DNA from: an uncultured Lachnospiraceae bacterium
GTDB lineage: Bacteria; Bacillota; Clostridia; Lachnospirales; Lachnospiraceae
NCBI GenBank assembly: GCA_910585395.1
Contig: CAJUCK010000028.1
Location: 1-30,095 of the forward strand
Direction of reading: 5' to 3'
Length of the DNA stretch: 30,095 bases
Positions 1 to 7,761 of the stretch are shown here, one piece after another. The notes below the pieces were generated by a model that saw nothing but the letters and a program-made list of their open reading frames with translations, had not been told where the DNA came from and did no database searches. Made by a program: the position numbers and the translations under genes. The first letter of the stretch is position 1. Each line of letters opens with the position of its first letter.

Positions 1-1
1 T

Positions 2-898
2 GCCGCCGCCCGCCAGAAAGCTGTATTGTTCCTACTAATTGGGGATAACACAGGTGGTACAGTAGTGGAAATAGGGAAAGGCGTGAAACATTTGAAGATA
101 GGTGATCGCGTTGCGCTGGAACCAGGCAGAACCTGCGGACACTGTGAGTTCTGCAGAACAGGGAATTACAACCTTTGCCCAGATGTCGTATTCTTTGCGA
201 CACCTCCGGTGGATGGTGTATTTCAGGAATATGTGGCACATGATGCAGACCTTTGCTTCAAACTTCCAGATAACGTGAGTACAATGGAAGGCGCTTTGAT
301 TGAGCCTTTGGCGGTAGGTTTCCATGCAGCGATGCAGGGAGGTGCAAGAGCAGGACAGACAGCAGTGGTTATGGGGGCAGGATGTATTGGTCTTGTGACA
401 ATGATGGCATTGAAAGCAATGGGGGTATCCAAGGTATATGTGGTGGATATTATGGAAAAACGGCTTCAGAAGGCGTTGGAACTGGGGGCGGACGGAGTAA
501 TCAATGGAAGCCAGACAGATGCAGCTGCGGAAGTAAGGAAACTGACGAACGGAAAAGGATGTGATCTTGCAGTAGAAACAGCAGGCACACAGGCAACCAC
601 AGTCCAGACCATCCATATGGCGAAAAAGGGTGCAGTAATTGTTCTGGTAGGCTACAGCAAGAGCGGAGAAATGACGCTTCCTATGAGTCTTGCATTGGAT
701 AAAGAACTGACATTTAAAACGGTGTTCCGCTATCGCCATATTTACCCAATGGCGATTGATGCAGTTGCTGCAGGCAAAATTAATCTGAAAGGTATTGTGA
801 CGGATATATTTGGACTTGATGAGGTACAGAAAGCTATGGATTACAGTGTAAATAATAAGGCTGATATCGTGAAGGCAGTTATCCGTATTGCAGAATAA
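2..898 (+). CDS. Zinc-dependent alcohol/polyol dehydrogenase (sorbitol/xylitol dehydrogenase-like), N-terminus abnormal or missing
   Basis: This is a medium-chain dehydrogenase/reductase, expected to oxidise a polyol or secondary alcohol with NAD(P). Visible hallmarks are the four-cysteine structural zinc loop (CGHCEFC followed by NLCP), the IEPLAV segment that carries a catalytic-site Glu, the Rossmann GAGCIG motif and a normal C-terminus. About 298 codons are open from the window edge; full family members have about 345. The segment just before GGTVVEIG should read like LGHE. Here it reads IGDN, so the catalytic-zinc His and the next Glu are absent, and the 13 codons before it do not resemble the family. 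A TTG at 26 is the only visible start-like codon and has no convincing ribosome binding site. The gene may be broken at its 5' end. It precedes a sugar symporter and a kinase remnant, which suggests an old sugar-use locus. The family is sure; the substrate and activity are not. Confidence 0.85.
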   Translation, partial: AAARQKAVLFLLIGDNTGGTVVEIGKGVKHLKIGDRVALEPGRTCGHCEFCRTGNYNLCPDVVFFATPPVDGVFQEYVAHDADLCFKLPDNVSTMEGALIEPLAVGFHAAMQGGARAGQTAVVMGAGCIGLVTMMALKAMGVSKVYVVDIMEKRLQKALELGADGVINGSQTDAAAEVRKLTNGKGCDLAVETAGTQATTVQTIHMAKKGAVIVLVGYSKSGEMTLPMSLALDKELTFKTVFRYRHIYPMAIDAVAAGKINLKGIVTDIFGLDEVQKAMDYSVNNKADIVKAVIRIAE

Positions 899-1021
899 CT
901 GGCGGAAAAATCTTTATACTGGATCTGAAACAGCAGAAGATTTTCTATTAGAGGCGCTTACAGTTTTAGGATCAAATGAAGAGAAGGTTGAGTTTAGCTA
1001 ATATTTATAAGGAGGACGGCA

Positions 1022-2377
1022 ATGGAACACAAAAATACAGATGTAAAAGTGCCGCTGGTCAGCAAAATTGCTTATGGCATGGGGGATGTAGGATGTAATT
1101 TCAGCTGGATGTTTGTCGGAAATTTCCTGATGATTTTTTATACAGATGTTTTTGGGATCGGAATGGGTGCAGTTGCAGGATTGATGTTGTTTTCAAGGTT
1201 TTGGGATGCTGTCAATGATCCGGTGATTGGAGGACTGAGTGATAAAACACATACAAGATGGGGAAGATACCGTCCCTGGCTTCTGATCGCTGCTCCCCTC
1301 ACAGCCATTGTATTAATACTTACATTTTGGGCGCATCCAGATTGGCCATCTACGGTAAAAATTATCTACATGACAATTACCTACTGCATATTGGTGTTAG
1401 GCTATACTTGTGTGAATATCCCTTATGGGACGTTGTGCGGCGCAATGACACAGAATATAGAAGAACGGGCAAAAATTAATACGTTCCGTTCAGTCAGTGC
1501 AATGGTTGCAATCGGCATTATTAATATTATAACAGTTCCTCTCATTGCAGCGCTTGGCAAAGGGAATGATAAACGGGGATATCTTTTAGTTGCCGCAATT
1601 TATGGATGTATCTTTGCAGCCTGCCATATTTTCTGTTTTGCCAAAACAAAGGAAGTCGTGGAAGTGCCAGTCAAGGAAAAGACTTCTCTGAAAGTGCAGC
1701 TATCATCTGTAGCCAAAAATAAACCCTATATGATTGCAGTTGCAGGGCAGTTCCTGTTTGGAATAACGCTTTATGGACGGAATGCGGATGCACTTTATTA
1801 CTTTACTTATGTGGAAGGAGATCAGTCCCTGTTCAGTACATATTCCCTTTTTATTATTCTTCCTTCGATAATCGGCGCAGCCTGTTTTCCAATTGTATTC
1901 AGGCTGACAAACAATAAGGGGCGTTCGGCGTCAATATTTGCATTACTCACGGGAATCAGTATGTTCTGCATGTATTTTTTTACAGCTGGGGAGGCTCCAG
2001 TTCCATTTTATCTGTTTTCGTGCCTGGCACAGTTTTTCTTTTCTGGATTTAACACGGCTATTTATGCCATTGTGCCAGATTGTGTGGAATACGGGGAATG
2101 GAAAACAGGGCTACGCAACGATGGCTTCCAATATGCCTTTATTTCATTGGGAAATAAGATCGGGATGGCTATCGGGACTTCCGTCCTGGCTGGAATTTTA
2201 GGCAGTGTGGGATATGCGGCAAACCAGCAGCAGAATCCAGCTGTGCTGTCTGTGATAAAACATTCTTTTACCACGGTACCTGGTATATTGTGGATTGTAA
2301 CAGCGGCAGTTTTATATTTTTACCGTCTCAACAAGAAAGCTTATAATGCGATCATGCAGGAAATTCAGGCAAGGTGA
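1022..2377 (+). CDS. GPH-family sugar:cation symporter (MelB-like MFS transporter)
   Basis: This is a 451-residue inner-membrane transporter of the glycoside-pentoside-hexuronide:cation symporter family, with about 12 hydrophobic segments. The N-terminal half shows the family pattern RFWDAVNDP: Asp62 and Asp66 correspond to the MelB cation-site aspartates. It is followed by GLSDKT and the loop motif GRYRPW near residues 81-86. The length is normal for the family. ATG is preceded by AAGGAGGA at a good distance. It lies 123 nt after the dehydrogenase and 43 nt before a PfkB kinase remnant, so it may be the one intact member of a degraded sugar or polyol catabolic operon. The substrate cannot be read from the sequence; a pentoside, glycoside or polyol is plausible. 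Confidence 0.93.
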   Translation: MEHKNTDVKVPLVSKIAYGMGDVGCNFSWMFVGNFLMIFYTDVFGIGMGAVAGLMLFSRFWDAVNDPVIGGLSDKTHTRWGRYRPWLLIAAPLTAIVLILTFWAHPDWPSTVKIIYMTITYCILVLGYTCVNIPYGTLCGAMTQNIEERAKINTFRSVSAMVAIGIINIITVPLIAALGKGNDKRGYLLVAAIYGCIFAACHIFCFAKTKEVVEVPVKEKTSLKVQLSSVAKNKPYMIAVAGQFLFGITLYGRNADALYYFTYVEGDQSLFSTYSLFIILPSIIGAACFPIVFRLTNNKGRSASIFALLTGISMFCMYFFTAGEAPVPFYLFSCLAQFFFSGFNTAIYAIVPDCVEYGEWKTGLRNDGFQYAFISLGNKIGMAIGTSVLAGILGSVGYAANQQQNPAVLSVIKHSFTTVPGILWIVTAAVLYFYRLNKKAYNAIMQEIQAR

Positions 2378-2420
2378 CCAGGATTTTACATTTTGGCTCC
2401 CTCTCCCACAAATAAGTTAG

Positions 2421-2558
2421 CAGAAAGTGAAAAATGGCAGCTGCTCTTATAAAGTCAGCGGCAGACCATTTTTAAGTGGCAGGACAATTGACGCGACAGG
2501 CGCAGGCGATACGTTTTGCGCAGGAGTATTGAAAACTATCTATATTGATAACGTATGA
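2421..2558 (+). pseudogene. PfkB-family sugar kinase remnant (C-terminal signature only)
   Basis: This short open stretch carries the PfkB family signature 2, DATGAGDTFCAG, preceded by a GSCSYKVSGR segment typical of the strand before the ATP-binding loop of fructokinases and ribokinases. The frame is closed by a stop at 2418-2420 upstream and by TGA at 2556-2558. Only about 45 of the usual 300 or so codons remain, and neither a start nor the N-terminal signature is visible. The C-terminal helices are also mostly missing. It is best read as a decayed sugar-kinase gene that once sat with the symporter and dehydrogenase. An IS-like inverted-repeat element begins 10 nt downstream, which may be connected with the loss. 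Confidence 0.75.
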
Positions 2559-2567
2559 GAAGAGACA

Positions 2568-2670
2568 AAGGGGCTGTCGCATTAAGGAATATAACTTCAA
2601 GATATGGTATAATTTCTATTTACAAAATTATTGTATCTTGTATGTTTATTTCTTAATACGACAGCCCCTT
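2568..2670. mobile_element. 103-bp MITE-like element with imperfect terminal inverted repeats
   Basis: The left end AAGGGGCTGTCGCATTAAG is matched on the opposite strand by the right end AAGGGGCTGTCGTATTAAG. The similarity runs on for about 26 nt with three mismatches. The ends have the look of IS-element termini, and the interior (about 50 nt, AT-rich, with a TATAAT-like string) has no room for a transposase. No clear target-site duplication can be seen. A large transcript hairpin is an alternative reading, but there is no T-tract after the right arm, which argues against a simple terminator. It separates the kinase remnant from the convergent minus-strand operon. Confidence 0.6.
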
Positions 2671-2746
2671 CACATGTCCGACTGTATTGACAGTATCAAT
2701 ATAAAAATCATTTCAGCTCTCAGTCTTATATTTATGATTTTTGATT

Positions 2747-3676
2747 TTAGAAAACGGTTGTTTGCCCATTGCCCTCGAGGAAATGTCCAAATAAGAAATA
2801 AAGCCGGTCCTCATCAATAGGATTATCGCCCCGCCACCCAGAAAGCGGCATCACAATATCAGATCTTGTACCAGCGGAAATTTTATGACTGATCAGGCAT
2901 TTCTGTTGGAAAGAAACAAATCCGTCATATAAAGGTTTGACATTTGGGTTTGGCAGAATACCCAGTTCAGCAAGCGTTAAAAGCTGGCCGCGAAACCTGT
3001 ATTTCTCATAATTTGGAACAATTTTTGCTTTTCTTATTCTCTGCTCCAGTTTTCCGGGCGTCTCTTTAAGGGGGGCGTTTTTAATGAGATCAATAACAGC
3101 ACAAAAAATTTGAATATCTTTTTCTGTTGGAACACATGGTGGTAATTCGGAAAATTCGTGCAGATCAACAAGACATTTATCCCACATTTCATTCCAGGAA
3201 TATCCCCAATATTTCCGAAATAATTCCTCACCTTCCTGAATCCATATATGTTTTGGCAAAGAACACAATGCACAAATATCTCCGCCGTTTTCGAATGGAG
3301 TAAAGGCATGCTCAGGAACCGCCTTTGCAAACAAATAACTGAGAATGGGCTGTCTCCCTCTTGGAAAACTTGAAAATCCGCACAAATATGCAGCTAGGAG
3401 ATTCTCGAAAGCCAGATTGGGATGGCGCAGAATTTTTTTATATCCTTGCACACATTCGTCATGAGAATATGCTGCAATTTGATTGACTGGATATTTACTG
3501 GACTGCAAATAGTTCAGCTCGTCATGAGAAAGGTTATCCAGTGCATACACAGTTGTCTTTGTATCACAATCATAAATATCTCCATTTTTGATGATGTGCT
3601 GATATCCATTTTCATCTTTTTCATATTTTTTCTTGTAATATACTTTTTTTAAAATTTGAAACAGTCTCTTATCCAT
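2747..3676 (-). CDS. Hypothetical protein of 309 residues
   Basis: I do not recognise this protein. It appears cytosolic: there is no signal peptide or membrane segment, it is rich in aromatic residues and it has a basic N-terminus. Visible features are a CALC cysteine pair near residue 140 and a compact C-terminal block containing RGQLLTLAELGILP and PLSGWRGDNPIDEDRL, which looks conserved-domain-like. The start is the ATG at 3674-3676 with AAGGCGG about 10 nt upstream; a nearby upstream ATG runs straight into a stop. It is the last gene of a minus-strand run after the TetR regulator and a small membrane protein, 37 nt behind the latter, so it is probably co-transcribed and under TetR control. 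Function unknown. Confidence 0.75.
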   Translation of the reverse strand: MDKRLFQILKKVYYKKKYEKDENGYQHIIKNGDIYDCDTKTTVYALDNLSHDELNYLQSSKYPVNQIAAYSHDECVQGYKKILRHPNLAFENLLAAYLCGFSSFPRGRQPILSYLFAKAVPEHAFTPFENGGDICALCSLPKHIWIQEGEELFRKYWGYSWNEMWDKCLVDLHEFSELPPCVPTEKDIQIFCAVIDLIKNAPLKETPGKLEQRIRKAKIVPNYEKYRFRGQLLTLAELGILPNPNVKPLYDGFVSFQQKCLISHKISAGTRSDIVMPLSGWRGDNPIDEDRLYFLFGHFLEGNGQTTVF

Positions 3677-3713
3677 TTTTCATTGTCCGCCTTTTTATAG
3701 AATCAATAATTAT

Positions 3714-4121
3714 CTATTCTTTCAGGGGCGACGTTCTTTTTTTCTTATAAACACAGACAACGGTATTGACAATACATAATAGTATAAAAAGACCCGTAAA
3801 GTTAATCCAGATATCTCTGTATGCAGTCCTTGCCAATTCTTCTCTTAATCCGCTGAACCAAACATATATAAATGCCAATAATAGTGATGGCACGTATGCA
3901 GCCGCATATCGAAAAATCAAAGGCTTAACAGGCAGATTGGTACACAAATAAAATGCGGCAACGCCAATCAACAGAATAATTGCCCGATCTAATTCGTGCC
4001 AATTACCGCTTGGGTCTTCATAAATACCATGATTAAGATATAAAACACTGTTTAATAACGTGATTACAGTATAGATGATCGAATAAACTGACACAATACT
4101 TATCCATAATTTTTTACTCAT
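3714..4121 (-). CDS. Small integral membrane protein, four predicted segments
   Basis: This is a 135-residue membrane protein with hydrophobic segments at about residues 5-27, 46-63, 69-90 and 105-124 and a basic tail (YKKKR). The loop after the first segment contains YEDPSGNWHELDRA, a distinctive string that suggests a defined family; I could not confirm which DUF it belongs to. There is a good ribosome binding site (GGAGG, 6 nt before ATG). It lies 68 nt after the TetR gene on the same strand and before an unknown 309-residue protein. A TetR-adjacent small membrane protein often acts in efflux or envelope stress, but nothing here proves transport. Existence is confident, function is not. 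Confidence 0.8.
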   Translation of the reverse strand: MSKKLWISIVSVYSIIYTVITLLNSVLYLNHGIYEDPSGNWHELDRAIILLIGVAAFYLCTNLPVKPLIFRYAAAYVPSLLLAFIYVWFSGLREELARTAYRDIWINFTGLFILLCIVNTVVCVYKKKRTSPLKE

Positions 4122-4189
4122 TTTTCCTCCAATCCCAGCGCTTCGTCCTTCTTTATTCTCAAACAGGACGTGATTTATTACTGGCGTTC

Positions 4190-4750
4190 TTATATTTCCT
4201 TTAACATTCCTTTAAATACTTGTGCAATCATCCCGCTTATTTCTTCAGTGGTGAATACACACATATTTGTTGCACAAAGCACTGCTATGCCATGCGTGTA
4301 AATCCACAAGTGACGATATAGCTGTTGTGCTTTATTCTCAGACAGATGATACTCATTTTGCACAGACAGTAAAATGTCTTTGTAGTGATCATCTATCATG
4401 GGCATTACATTGGCAGCTGTAAGAGGGTGTTTTTGTTCCGACATAAACAGCAGTTGAAATAATTTGGGTTCTTGAATGGCAAAAAGAATATATTGTGTGC
4501 CGACACCTTTAAATGCTAACTCCTGTTCTAACCCCTTTTTGACATATTCGGCATAAACCGATTTTGCCGATTGCCTCACTTCCTCCTGCACTTCTTCCAT
4601 ACTTTGAAATATTGTGAAAATTGGTCTCGCAGAGCTTCCCAGTTTTGTACCCAGCGCTCTGGCAGATAAAGACTCCATACCATGTTCTCTTATGATGCTT
4701 AGCCCAGCCTGTATGATGATATCTCGTGTAAATTTTGCTTTTGGCGGCAT
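4190..4750 (-). CDS. TetR/AcrR-family transcriptional regulator (WHG-type C-terminal domain)
   Basis: This is a 186-residue DNA-binding regulator. The N-terminal helix-turn-helix spans about residues 8-52 (FTRDIIIQAGLSIIREHG through ALGTKLGSSARPIF). The C-terminal half contains the LWIYTHGIAVL helix, typical of TetR proteins with a WHG domain, and probably binds a small ligand. The start ATG follows AAGGAGGG at a good distance. It is the first gene of a minus-strand operon with a small membrane protein and an unknown protein. A near-consensus promoter and a palindrome lie just upstream, so autorepression is likely. The ligand is unknown. Confidence 0.93.
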   Translation of the reverse strand: MPPKAKFTRDIIIQAGLSIIREHGMESLSARALGTKLGSSARPIFTIFQSMEEVQEEVRQSAKSVYAEYVKKGLEQELAFKGVGTQYILFAIQEPKLFQLLFMSEQKHPLTAANVMPMIDDHYKDILLSVQNEYHLSENKAQQLYRHLWIYTHGIAVLCATNMCVFTTEEISGMIAQVFKGMLKEI

Positions 4751-4776
4751 AGTATACCCTCCTTAATTTAAAACGA

Positions 4777-4790
4777 ATGTTTTGAAACAT
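4777..4790. promoter_or_regulatory. Palindromic operator candidate for the TetR regulator
   Basis: ATGTTTTGAAACAT has 6-bp perfect arms around a 2-bp centre. It lies between the predicted transcription start and the ribosome binding site of the TetR gene, where binding would block transcription of the minus-strand operon. Assignment to this TetR protein is by position only. Confidence 0.5.
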
Positions 4791-4812
4791 ATGTATTAAA
4801 TTGTGTGTTTTA

Positions 4813-4841
4813 AGTATATACAACATATACGCATTTGTCAA
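4813..4841 (-). promoter_or_regulatory. Promoter of the TetR operon
   Basis: Read on the minus strand, TTGACA is followed by a 17-nt spacer and TATACT. This is a near-consensus housekeeping promoter about 60 nt upstream of the TetR start codon. Confidence 0.75.
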
Positions 4842-4848
4842 TAGACAA

Positions 4849-4880
4849 AAAAGCTATGCGGTATCGTTTTAAAAGCTATG
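4849..4880. repeat. Two AAAAGCTATG direct repeats, 22 nt apart
   Basis: The 10-mer AAAAGCTATG occurs at 4849-4858 and again at 4871-4880, so the starts are two helical turns apart. It lies in the divergent region between the TetR gene and the coiled-coil gene at 5038. This could be a binding site for a tandem-binding regulator; the regulated gene is unknown. I see no convincing promoter for the 5038 gene in the rest of this 287-nt region. Confidence 0.45.
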
Positions 4881-5037
4881 AATTTTGTCTGGCGGCTGCT
4901 TATCATTCCACGGCATTCAGGGAACATTCTACAGCAAATTGATTAAATATTGTTATGGCATGACGAAAGAAATAAACAAGAAGGCAGGATTTTGCAGGAT
5001 ATGCTGCCTGATAATAAAAGTTTAGGAGGATAATAAT

Positions 5038-5517
5038 ATGTCAGTTAAAATCAATGAAATGTATAATTCTTACAAAGCAGATTATGCAGAGCAATTAAAA
5101 GCGGAACATGGTATGCCAAAGGAAATCCAGAAAGATCAGAATAAGGTAAAAGTAGCTGATAAAACATTTGAACCTCATGATGAATACATCAGCGGCAGGC
5201 AATCAGAGACAAAGCCCAGTGGTTTGTATCGGGTAGGAGAGGACGAAAATGGTAATCAGAAGGTCTTTTTTGATGATCCCCAAAAATCTGACAATTCAGG
5301 GAAGCCTGCAGAGAAATGCACTGCGAATACGGATAAGGTGGAAAGAGAAATCAGGAAACTGAAAGAGAAAGAGCAGGAGCTCAAACAGCAGATTCAGTCA
5401 AATTGTGGAAATGAAAAAAAAGTCAAAGAACTAGAGAAAAAATTGAAACAGGTAGAGAGCGAATTAAGCCAGAAGGATAATGACACATACAGACGGCAGC
5501 ATACACAGTTCTATTGA
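5038..5517 (+). CDS. Small hydrophilic coiled-coil protein, function unknown
   Basis: This is a 159-residue soluble protein with no signal peptide or membrane segment. The N-terminal half is polar and has the pattern GLYRVGEDENGNQKVFFDDP. The C-terminal half (about residues 100-150) is a charged heptad-like coiled coil rich in Glu, Lys and Leu, ending in a TYRRQHTQFY tail. It has an excellent ribosome binding site (AGGAGGATAATA then ATG). It stands alone: divergent from the TetR operon and followed by 176 nt with a separate promoter for the two-component pair. I do not recognise the family. A scaffold or partner-binding role is possible from the coiled coil only. Confidence 0.75.
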   Translation: MSVKINEMYNSYKADYAEQLKAEHGMPKEIQKDQNKVKVADKTFEPHDEYISGRQSETKPSGLYRVGEDENGNQKVFFDDPQKSDNSGKPAEKCTANTDKVEREIRKLKEKEQELKQQIQSNCGNEKKVKELEKKLKQVESELSQKDNDTYRRQHTQFY

Positions 5518-5607
5518 TAAGAGAAACAAGGAAAATACTTTTTATTTAAATTTGCTGAAGGCATCGTCTTTTCCCAGAAGGAATCGCCAGCGGATTTCTT
5601 GCGGAAG

Positions 5608-5661
5608 TTTACAAAACCTTTACAAAACCTTATAGTTTTCTTACTGCAGATCTATTATAAT
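5608..5661 (+). promoter_or_regulatory. Response-regulator-type promoter of the two-component operon: tandem TTTACAAAACC boxes plus -10
   Basis: Two identical, abutting 11-mers TTTACAAAACC lie at 5608-5618 and 5619-5629. The -10 hexamer TATAAT is at 5656-5661, and its first base is 27 nt past the last base of the second box. The -35 position (about 5633-5638) reads TAGTTT, a poor match. Tandem 11-bp repeats upstream of a weak -35 are the classic layout for activation by OmpR/PhoB-type response regulators, so autoactivation is likely. A matching arrangement occurs at 12616-12669. Confidence 0.7.
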
Positions 5662-5693
5662 AATAGCATATTAGAGCAGAATGGGGAAATTAA

Positions 5694-6359
5694 ATGAAAA
5701 GGATTTTAGTGATCGAAGACGAAAATGCTATCAATGATTTGATTTGTATGAATTTGGAGGTTGCAGGCTATGAACCTGTGCCGTTTTTTGACGGAGAAGA
5801 GTTCAGCCGCCATCTGGCAGAACAGGATGATTATGACCTGGCGCTTTTGGATATTATGCTGCCTGGGAAGGATGGATTTGTTCTTCTGGAGGAATTGAAG
5901 GAACATAAGATACCAGTAATTTATCTCACAGCAAAGGGAGATCTTCCCAGTAAGGTCAGGGGGTTAAGGAACGGCGCAGAGGACTATATGGTAAAACCTT
6001 TTGAAATGCTGGAACTTCTGGTGCGGGTGGATAATGTTCTCAAACGTTTTGCAGAAGAAGATTCAGAAGAGATACATATCCGGGATGTGGTCATCAATGA
6101 GAAAAAGCGCACAGTTTATAAAAATGGAGTGGAAATTCCGATGCAGCCTATGGAGTTTGACTGCCTGCTGGTGTTTTGGAAGTACAGAAACCGGGTAATG
6201 ACAAGAGATCAGATTTTGAATATACTCTGGGGCGTGGACTTTGAAGGGGAGAGCAGAACTGTGGATGTGCATGTAGGAAATATCAGGAAAAAACTGGATT
6301 TTACAGATGTAATTATTACAGTTCCCAGAGTGGGCTATCGGATGGAGGCTGGGGTATGA
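5694..6359 (+). CDS. OmpR/PhoB-family response regulator
   Basis: This is a 221-residue two-domain regulator. The receiver domain (about residues 1-118) has the acidic pair Glu8/Asp9, the phosphoacceptor Asp53 in LLDIMLPG, the conserved Thr in YLTAKG and the Lys in VKPFE. The winged-helix DNA-binding domain (about 127-220) ends with the usual RTVDVHVGNIRKKL recognition region and VGYRME. The stop overlaps the start of the histidine kinase gene by 4 nt (ATGA), so the two are translationally coupled. The promoter carries perfect tandem 11-bp repeats that fit binding by this type of regulator. Similar repeats stand upstream of the lipoprotein/ABC operon at 12710, its most likely other target. 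Confidence 0.96.
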   Translation: MKRILVIEDENAINDLICMNLEVAGYEPVPFFDGEEFSRHLAEQDDYDLALLDIMLPGKDGFVLLEELKEHKIPVIYLTAKGDLPSKVRGLRNGAEDYMVKPFEMLELLVRVDNVLKRFAEEDSEEIHIRDVVINEKKRTVYKNGVEIPMQPMEFDCLLVFWKYRNRVMTRDQILNILWGVDFEGESRTVDVHVGNIRKKLDFTDVIITVPRVGYRMEAGV

Positions 6360-7618
6360 ATATGATAAAAAAGATTGCCTTGACTGCGTCGGCCATGTTG
6401 TTTGTGCTGGCGCAGATTTTTTCTTTCTATGTGATTTTTACGGGACATCAGGAGAAAATTGAGCTGATAGAATTGTGGGGGGAAAAAATATTCAGCAAAG
6501 GCATTTCAGATGTCCACTCTGAACTGTATAGAGTAAACTATGGGCAGACAATGCAGGATTATGTGGTGACCTATTATTTTCGGGAAAATATGCCGAAAAG
6601 ATCGGCGCTTTATAAAGATAAAAAAGAACTTTACAATGCCACCTCTTATGAATTTGATACAGATAAGGCAAATTTTGATAATGAAGTCTCCGCCACTGTG
6701 TGCAGACAGGAACGACTGGGTGACACGTATCTCCTGGTGTTTGCTTCCAAAGAGAAATTGGGCAGGGCTGGAGAGAAATGGCAGAGTTATCATTATTTCT
6801 ATGTGGTGGATATTACCAGTATTTATAATGAAAGCTGGATGCTCGCCATACAGGAAATGCTGGTTTCTATCGTTGTGTCCCTGGGAATGGCTCTGCTGCT
6901 GGTATTCCTGATTAAGAAAATCACCAGGCCTCTTCAGGAAGTAAACGAAACACAGCGGCAGTTGATTGGAAGCATGTCCCATGAATTGAAAACACCCCTG
7001 ACAGCAATGAAAGGATATTCTGAGACACTGCTGAATGTAAAATTGTCCAGAGAACAGGAGGAAAAAGCGCTGGACTATATAAACCGGGAAAGCGGCCGGC
7101 TGTCCCGGCTGTCTGAAAAGATGATGGAACTGACGAAACTGTATGAGCCGGAATGTGGAATTATTCTGCAGAAAATATCCATAGATACGCTTTTTGCAGC
7201 AGCAGAAGAGAATGTGAAACACAGACTGGAAGAGAAAAATATTACTTTGTTTAAGGAGGGGGATTATCAGGGTTTAGAAAAAGAACTGGATGCAGATTTG
7301 ATGACTAGTTTCCTGATTAATTTGATAAATAACAGCATTATGGCTTCTGAGCCCGGAAGTATTATTTATATGGGAGCTGATGAACATTCTTTGTGGGTGC
7401 GGGACGAGGGCAGTGGAATACCCCAGCAGGAAGTAAACAAAGTCCGGAAACCCTTCTACCGTGTGGATAAATCTCGCTCCAGAAAGAGCGGAAACATAGG
7501 ATTGGGACTTGCTCTGTGTGAGCAGATTGCAATTGTCCACCATGGACGCATGAAGATTGAGAGTCAGGTGGGAAAAGGGACAAAGGTTTCCTGGACAGAA
7601 GACAGGATTCATAGATAA
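6356..7618 (+). CDS. Membrane sensor histidine kinase
   Basis: This is a 420-residue kinase. Transmembrane segment 1 is at about residues 6-29 and segment 2 at about 165-186. The roughly 135-residue extracytoplasmic sensor between them is not a recognised domain. The H-box SMSHELKTPLT has the phosphorylated His209. It is followed by the ATP-binding domain with the N-box (INLINNS), G1 (RDEGSGIP) and G2 (GLGLAL). No clear HAMP domain is seen between segment 2 and the H-box; the link is short (about 18 residues). The large sensor separates it from intramembrane BceS-type kinases. It is translated by overlap with the response regulator. The signal is unknown; the exporter operon that appears to be its target suggests an envelope or peptide stress cue. 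Confidence 0.95.
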   Translation: MNMIKKIALTASAMLFVLAQIFSFYVIFTGHQEKIELIELWGEKIFSKGISDVHSELYRVNYGQTMQDYVVTYYFRENMPKRSALYKDKKELYNATSYEFDTDKANFDNEVSATVCRQERLGDTYLLVFASKEKLGRAGEKWQSYHYFYVVDITSIYNESWMLAIQEMLVSIVVSLGMALLLVFLIKKITRPLQEVNETQRQLIGSMSHELKTPLTAMKGYSETLLNVKLSREQEEKALDYINRESGRLSRLSEKMMELTKLYEPECGIILQKISIDTLFAAAEENVKHRLEEKNITLFKEGDYQGLEKELDADLMTSFLINLINNSIMASEPGSIIYMGADEHSLWVRDEGSGIPQQEVNKVRKPFYRVDKSRSRKSGNIGLGLALCEQIAIVHHGRMKIESQVGKGTKVSWTEDRIHR

Positions 7619-7652
7619 TCATGTATTCTGAAAATATAGAATATTAAAGAAA

Positions 7653-7681
7653 TTGCATAAAATCTAGTAAATAAATATAGT
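7653..7681 (+). promoter_or_regulatory. Promoter candidate of the secreted GH43/esterase gene
   Basis: TTGCAT (7653-7658), a 17-nt spacer and TATAGT (7676-7681) give a fair housekeeping promoter, about 80 nt before the start codon. No TTTAC boxes are present here, so this gene does not appear to share the two-component control. Confidence 0.5.
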
Positions 7682-7761
7682 TTTGGTGGATGTAATTATG
7701 CCAGAATTGTGAAATAATAATAATATTGATGATTTTTATATTATATTTTAAGGAGGGTTTT

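Noticed and set aside
35..739. Long minus-strand frame opposite the dehydrogenase
   Set aside because: Its protein is rich in Cys and His with no motif or ribosome binding site, typical of a shadow of the real gene.
899..986. Open frame after the dehydrogenase reading RKNLYTGSETAEDFLLEALTV and onward to a stop, which looks protein-like
   Set aside because: No start, no ribosome binding site and no recognisable family; too short to separate a gene remnant from chance.
2678..2745. AT-rich inverted repeats (TATTGA/TCAATA and AAAAATCAT/ATGATTTTT) as a terminator of the minus-strand operon
   Set aside because: Loops are long or stems weak, and no clear T-run follows; possible but not supported enough for a feature.
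7620..7650. TATTCT/AGAATA hairpin after the histidine kinase gene as a terminator
   Set aside because: Short AT-only stem with no T-tract; too weak to call.
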